Part shown: positions 62,615-64,000 of the stretch, one piece after another
How the letters are laid out: every line of letters starts with the position of its first letter
Numbering within the stretch: position 1 is the first letter of the stretch
Assembly: GCF_028288185.1 (NCBI RefSeq)
Contig: NZ_JAQBOF010000011.1
Location: 82,214 to 146,213 of the forward strand
DNA from: Mucilaginibacter sp.
GTDB taxonomy: Bacteria > Bacteroidota > Bacteroidia > Sphingobacteriales > Sphingobacteriaceae
Length of the DNA: 64,000 nt
Direction of reading: 5' to 3'
Notes under the pieces: model-generated
Database searches by the model: none
Seen by the model: only the letters and a program-made list of their open reading frames with translations
What the model was told of the DNA's origin: nothing
Position numbers and translations under genes: made by a program

Positions 62615-63759
62615 TGATGTTTAAAATAATTATCAACTGCGGCAGGCACATCGGCAAAATCTACAACGCGTTCTATAATAAGCCCCTTCCCATCTACCAG
62701 GTAATAAGCCGGTATGCTTTTTATACCCCAGTTTGGCCCGTTTGGCGAGTCGTCACCTTTAAGATCTGATACCTGTGTCCATTTCATTTGGTCACGATCT
62801 ATAGCTGTCAGCCATTTATCCTTGTCGGTATCAAATGATATGCTTACTACATCAAAACCTTTAGAGGTTAATTGCATCAACTGGCTAATTATCTGCGCAT
62901 GGTTATCGCGGCTTGTTCCATTGGTTGAGCGCCAAAAATCAAGCAGTATCAGCTTTTTGTTCATGGCTTTAATATTCACCTCCTTACCATCGGGCGTGGT
63001 ACCGGCAATGGCGGGTGCGGTACCGCCAGGGGCCAGTTTGCTTAGCTCTTTCAACTTTCCTTCAAGTATCTTGCCGTCATCGCTGTTTTTAGCAGCATAG
63101 CTAAACCGGGTAAAAAGCCTGTAAAAAGCCACCGGATCATCCTGGTAATCCATGTGGGTCATCAGGTGAGCGGCTACCTCGTTGTCAGGAAATTTAACCA
63201 TAAAGGCAGTAAAAACGCTTAACTGATCAACCTGATTGGTTCTCATTTCTTCGGCTTGCATTTTACTTAGTTTATCGGTTTCGGCAGACGACCTCATGTT
63301 CCCATTATCCATTTTTTGCATTTGCTGATTAATAGCAACTACTTTTTGGCGTGCCTGGTGTACCAGCGTATCATTAATAGCGTAATAGGCCGATAGCTGG
63401 GTTTGCATTTGCGATGATGAGGTAACGCGCGGATAATCGTTTATTCTATCTTGGTCTATGTTGATGGCGTAGGTGCCCGGTTCAAGATACAATTCCACCT
63501 CGCGCGTGATGCCTTTGGTAGCTTTAGATGCGTATAGCATTTTATAATAACCCGAATACTGCAGATACTTTTTGAATTTAAACCTCCCTTCTTCAATATC
63601 CGTTCTGAAAACATTGTTGTTTGCTAAATCCCTTATAATAACATTGCCATAGGTTACGCCGGGGGCGGTACCGGTAATTTCAATATCACCTTGCGTACGC
63701 TTGCAACCGGCAAATGTTATCGCAAGGAGAATAAAGCAAATGTATTTCATTTTTAACAT
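62611..63759 (-). CDS. TlpA-like thioredoxin-fold lipoprotein lacking CxxC
   Basis: A 382-residue lipoprotein, start at ATG 63759 or three codons in at 63750; lipobox TFAGC (Cys near 19). N-terminal DUF4369-like domain (about 25-115), a helical middle, and a C-terminal AhpC/TSA thioredoxin fold from about 245 (GTAPAIAGTTPDGKEVN). Where the family has FWASWCGPCR, this protein reads FWRSTNGTSR (near 274-283), so both redox cysteines are lost, replaced by Asn and Ser. SFDTDKDKW and SIPAYYLVDGKG are otherwise typical. It cannot act as a thiol reductase in the normal way; a binding role is more likely. Confidence 0.9.
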   Translation of the reverse strand: MLKMKYICFILLAITFAGCKRTQGDIEITGTAPGVTYGNVIIRDLANNNVFRTDIEEGRFKFKKYLQYSGYYKMLYASKATKGITREVELYLEPGTYAINIDQDRINDYPRVTSSSQMQTQLSAYYAINDTLVHQARQKVVAINQQMQKMDNGNMRSSAETDKLSKMQAEEMRTNQVDQLSVFTAFMVKFPDNEVAAHLMTHMDYQDDPVAFYRLFTRFSYAAKNSDDGKILEGKLKELSKLAPGGTAPAIAGTTPDGKEVNIKAMNKKLILLDFWRSTNGTSRDNHAQIISQLMQLTSKGFDVVSISFDTDKDKWLTAIDRDQMKWTQVSDLKGDDSPNGPNWGIKSIPAYYLVDGKGLIIERVVDFADVPAAVDNYFKHH

Positions 63760-63913
63760 AGGGAGTTGGCAACCACTAAAGTAATATAATTACTATTAAA
63801 CGCAAAAAACACACAAGGTTTTTAATTAAAACCACCTCCTTTTAGATTGTTTCTAAATAGCTAATTGCCCGCTAATTACTAAAAAGCATTTATATCTTTT
63901 GGTATTTAATAAA

Positions 63914-63921
63914 TACTTTTG
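63914..63921 (+). promoter_or_regulatory. Bacteroidota -7 box for sdhC
   Basis: TACTTTTG (TAnnTTTG), 26 bp before the ATG of the partial gene at the right edge. Confidence 0.5.
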
Positions 63922-63947
63922 CGTAAATATTCATTTACAATAAAATA

Positions 63948-64000
63948 ATGAGCGAAATTAAACAAACCTTTAACTCATCGCTGGGCAAAAAGCTTATTAT
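63948..64000 (+). CDS. sdhC: Succinate dehydrogenase cytochrome b subunit, 5' fragment
   Basis: Only 17 full codons are in the window (MSEIKQTFNSSLGKKLI). The start matches the Bacteroidota SdhC/FrdC N-terminus, where SSxGKK just before the first membrane helix is conserved. If correct, the gene would encode the heme b anchor of complex II and be followed by sdhA and sdhB. The call rests on this short segment and the family pattern alone. Confidence 0.7.
   Translation, partial: MSEIKQTFNSSLGKKLI

Overview
The window looks like chromosome of a Sphingobacteriaceae bacterium (Bacteroidota), most likely Mucilaginibacter or a close relative. Evidence: GC in the low forties by eye; Bacteroidota-type promoters (TAnnTTTG, sometimes with TTG 19 bp upstream); almost no Shine-Dalgarno sites; family-restricted proteins (PorP/SprF, CHU_C-type C-terminal domain, DUF4270, DUF3078, DUF4397, DUF4920, HYC_CC_PP); and a GH92 mannosidase. 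No rRNA, tRNA, CRISPR array, transposase or prophage was seen.

Layout. 1-5.7 kb: secreted sugar enzymes (GH92 cut by the left edge, a heme-c sugar-dehydrogenase-like lipoprotein, a periplasmic sugar isomerase). 5.7-13 kb: nitroreductase, a GT51 transglycosylase with an AsmA-like half, a Met/His-rich outer-membrane-type protein, an OmpA lipoprotein, and two genes broken by single-base indels (a HYC_CC_PP protein and an APC permease). 13.3-17.2 kb: a surface cluster of Ig/PKD-like proteins, a CHU_C type IX cargo and its PorP/SprF partner. 17.3-25.5 kb: a lipoprotein, yifB, M1 aminopeptidase, ffh, DUF3078 and carboxypeptidase-regulatory-like proteins. 25.5-30.9 kb: two glucosaminidases, an O-methyltransferase, an orphan secreted protein, ruvX, glmS. 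31-39.3 kb: DUF4270, half-length glycogen synthase, panC-panD, lipoproteins, carB. 39.4-48.5 kb: DUF4920, radA with an in-frame insert, an AT-rich three-gene cassette ending in a secreted trypsin-like protease, a 42-bp tandem repeat, rng, a 29-residue bS22/mS38-like gene, TPR protein, HU, mutY, ssb. 48.8-53.2 kb: a beta-lactamase-fold hydrolase, two FKBP lipoproteins, aspS. 53.3-57.9 kb: a thiamin-uptake operon with its promoter, a TPP riboswitch, a TonB receptor, a PnuC/PnuT transporter and an acyl-CoA-dehydrogenase-like flavoprotein. 58-64 kb: PafA-like phosphatase, clan-A glycoside hydrolase, pdeM, a cysteine-less TlpA-like lipoprotein, and the start of sdhC.

Most housekeeping genes are standard. 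The strongest unexplained signal is a set of short, degenerate word-repeat or hairpin elements at many intergenic sites. One of them appears to sit inside the P2/P4 junction of the TPP riboswitch and another inside radA in frame, so these elements seem to be tolerated inside a functional RNA and a protein. Second in interest are the extra flavoenzyme in the thiamin operon and the secreted-protease cassette at 41.9-43.5 kb.
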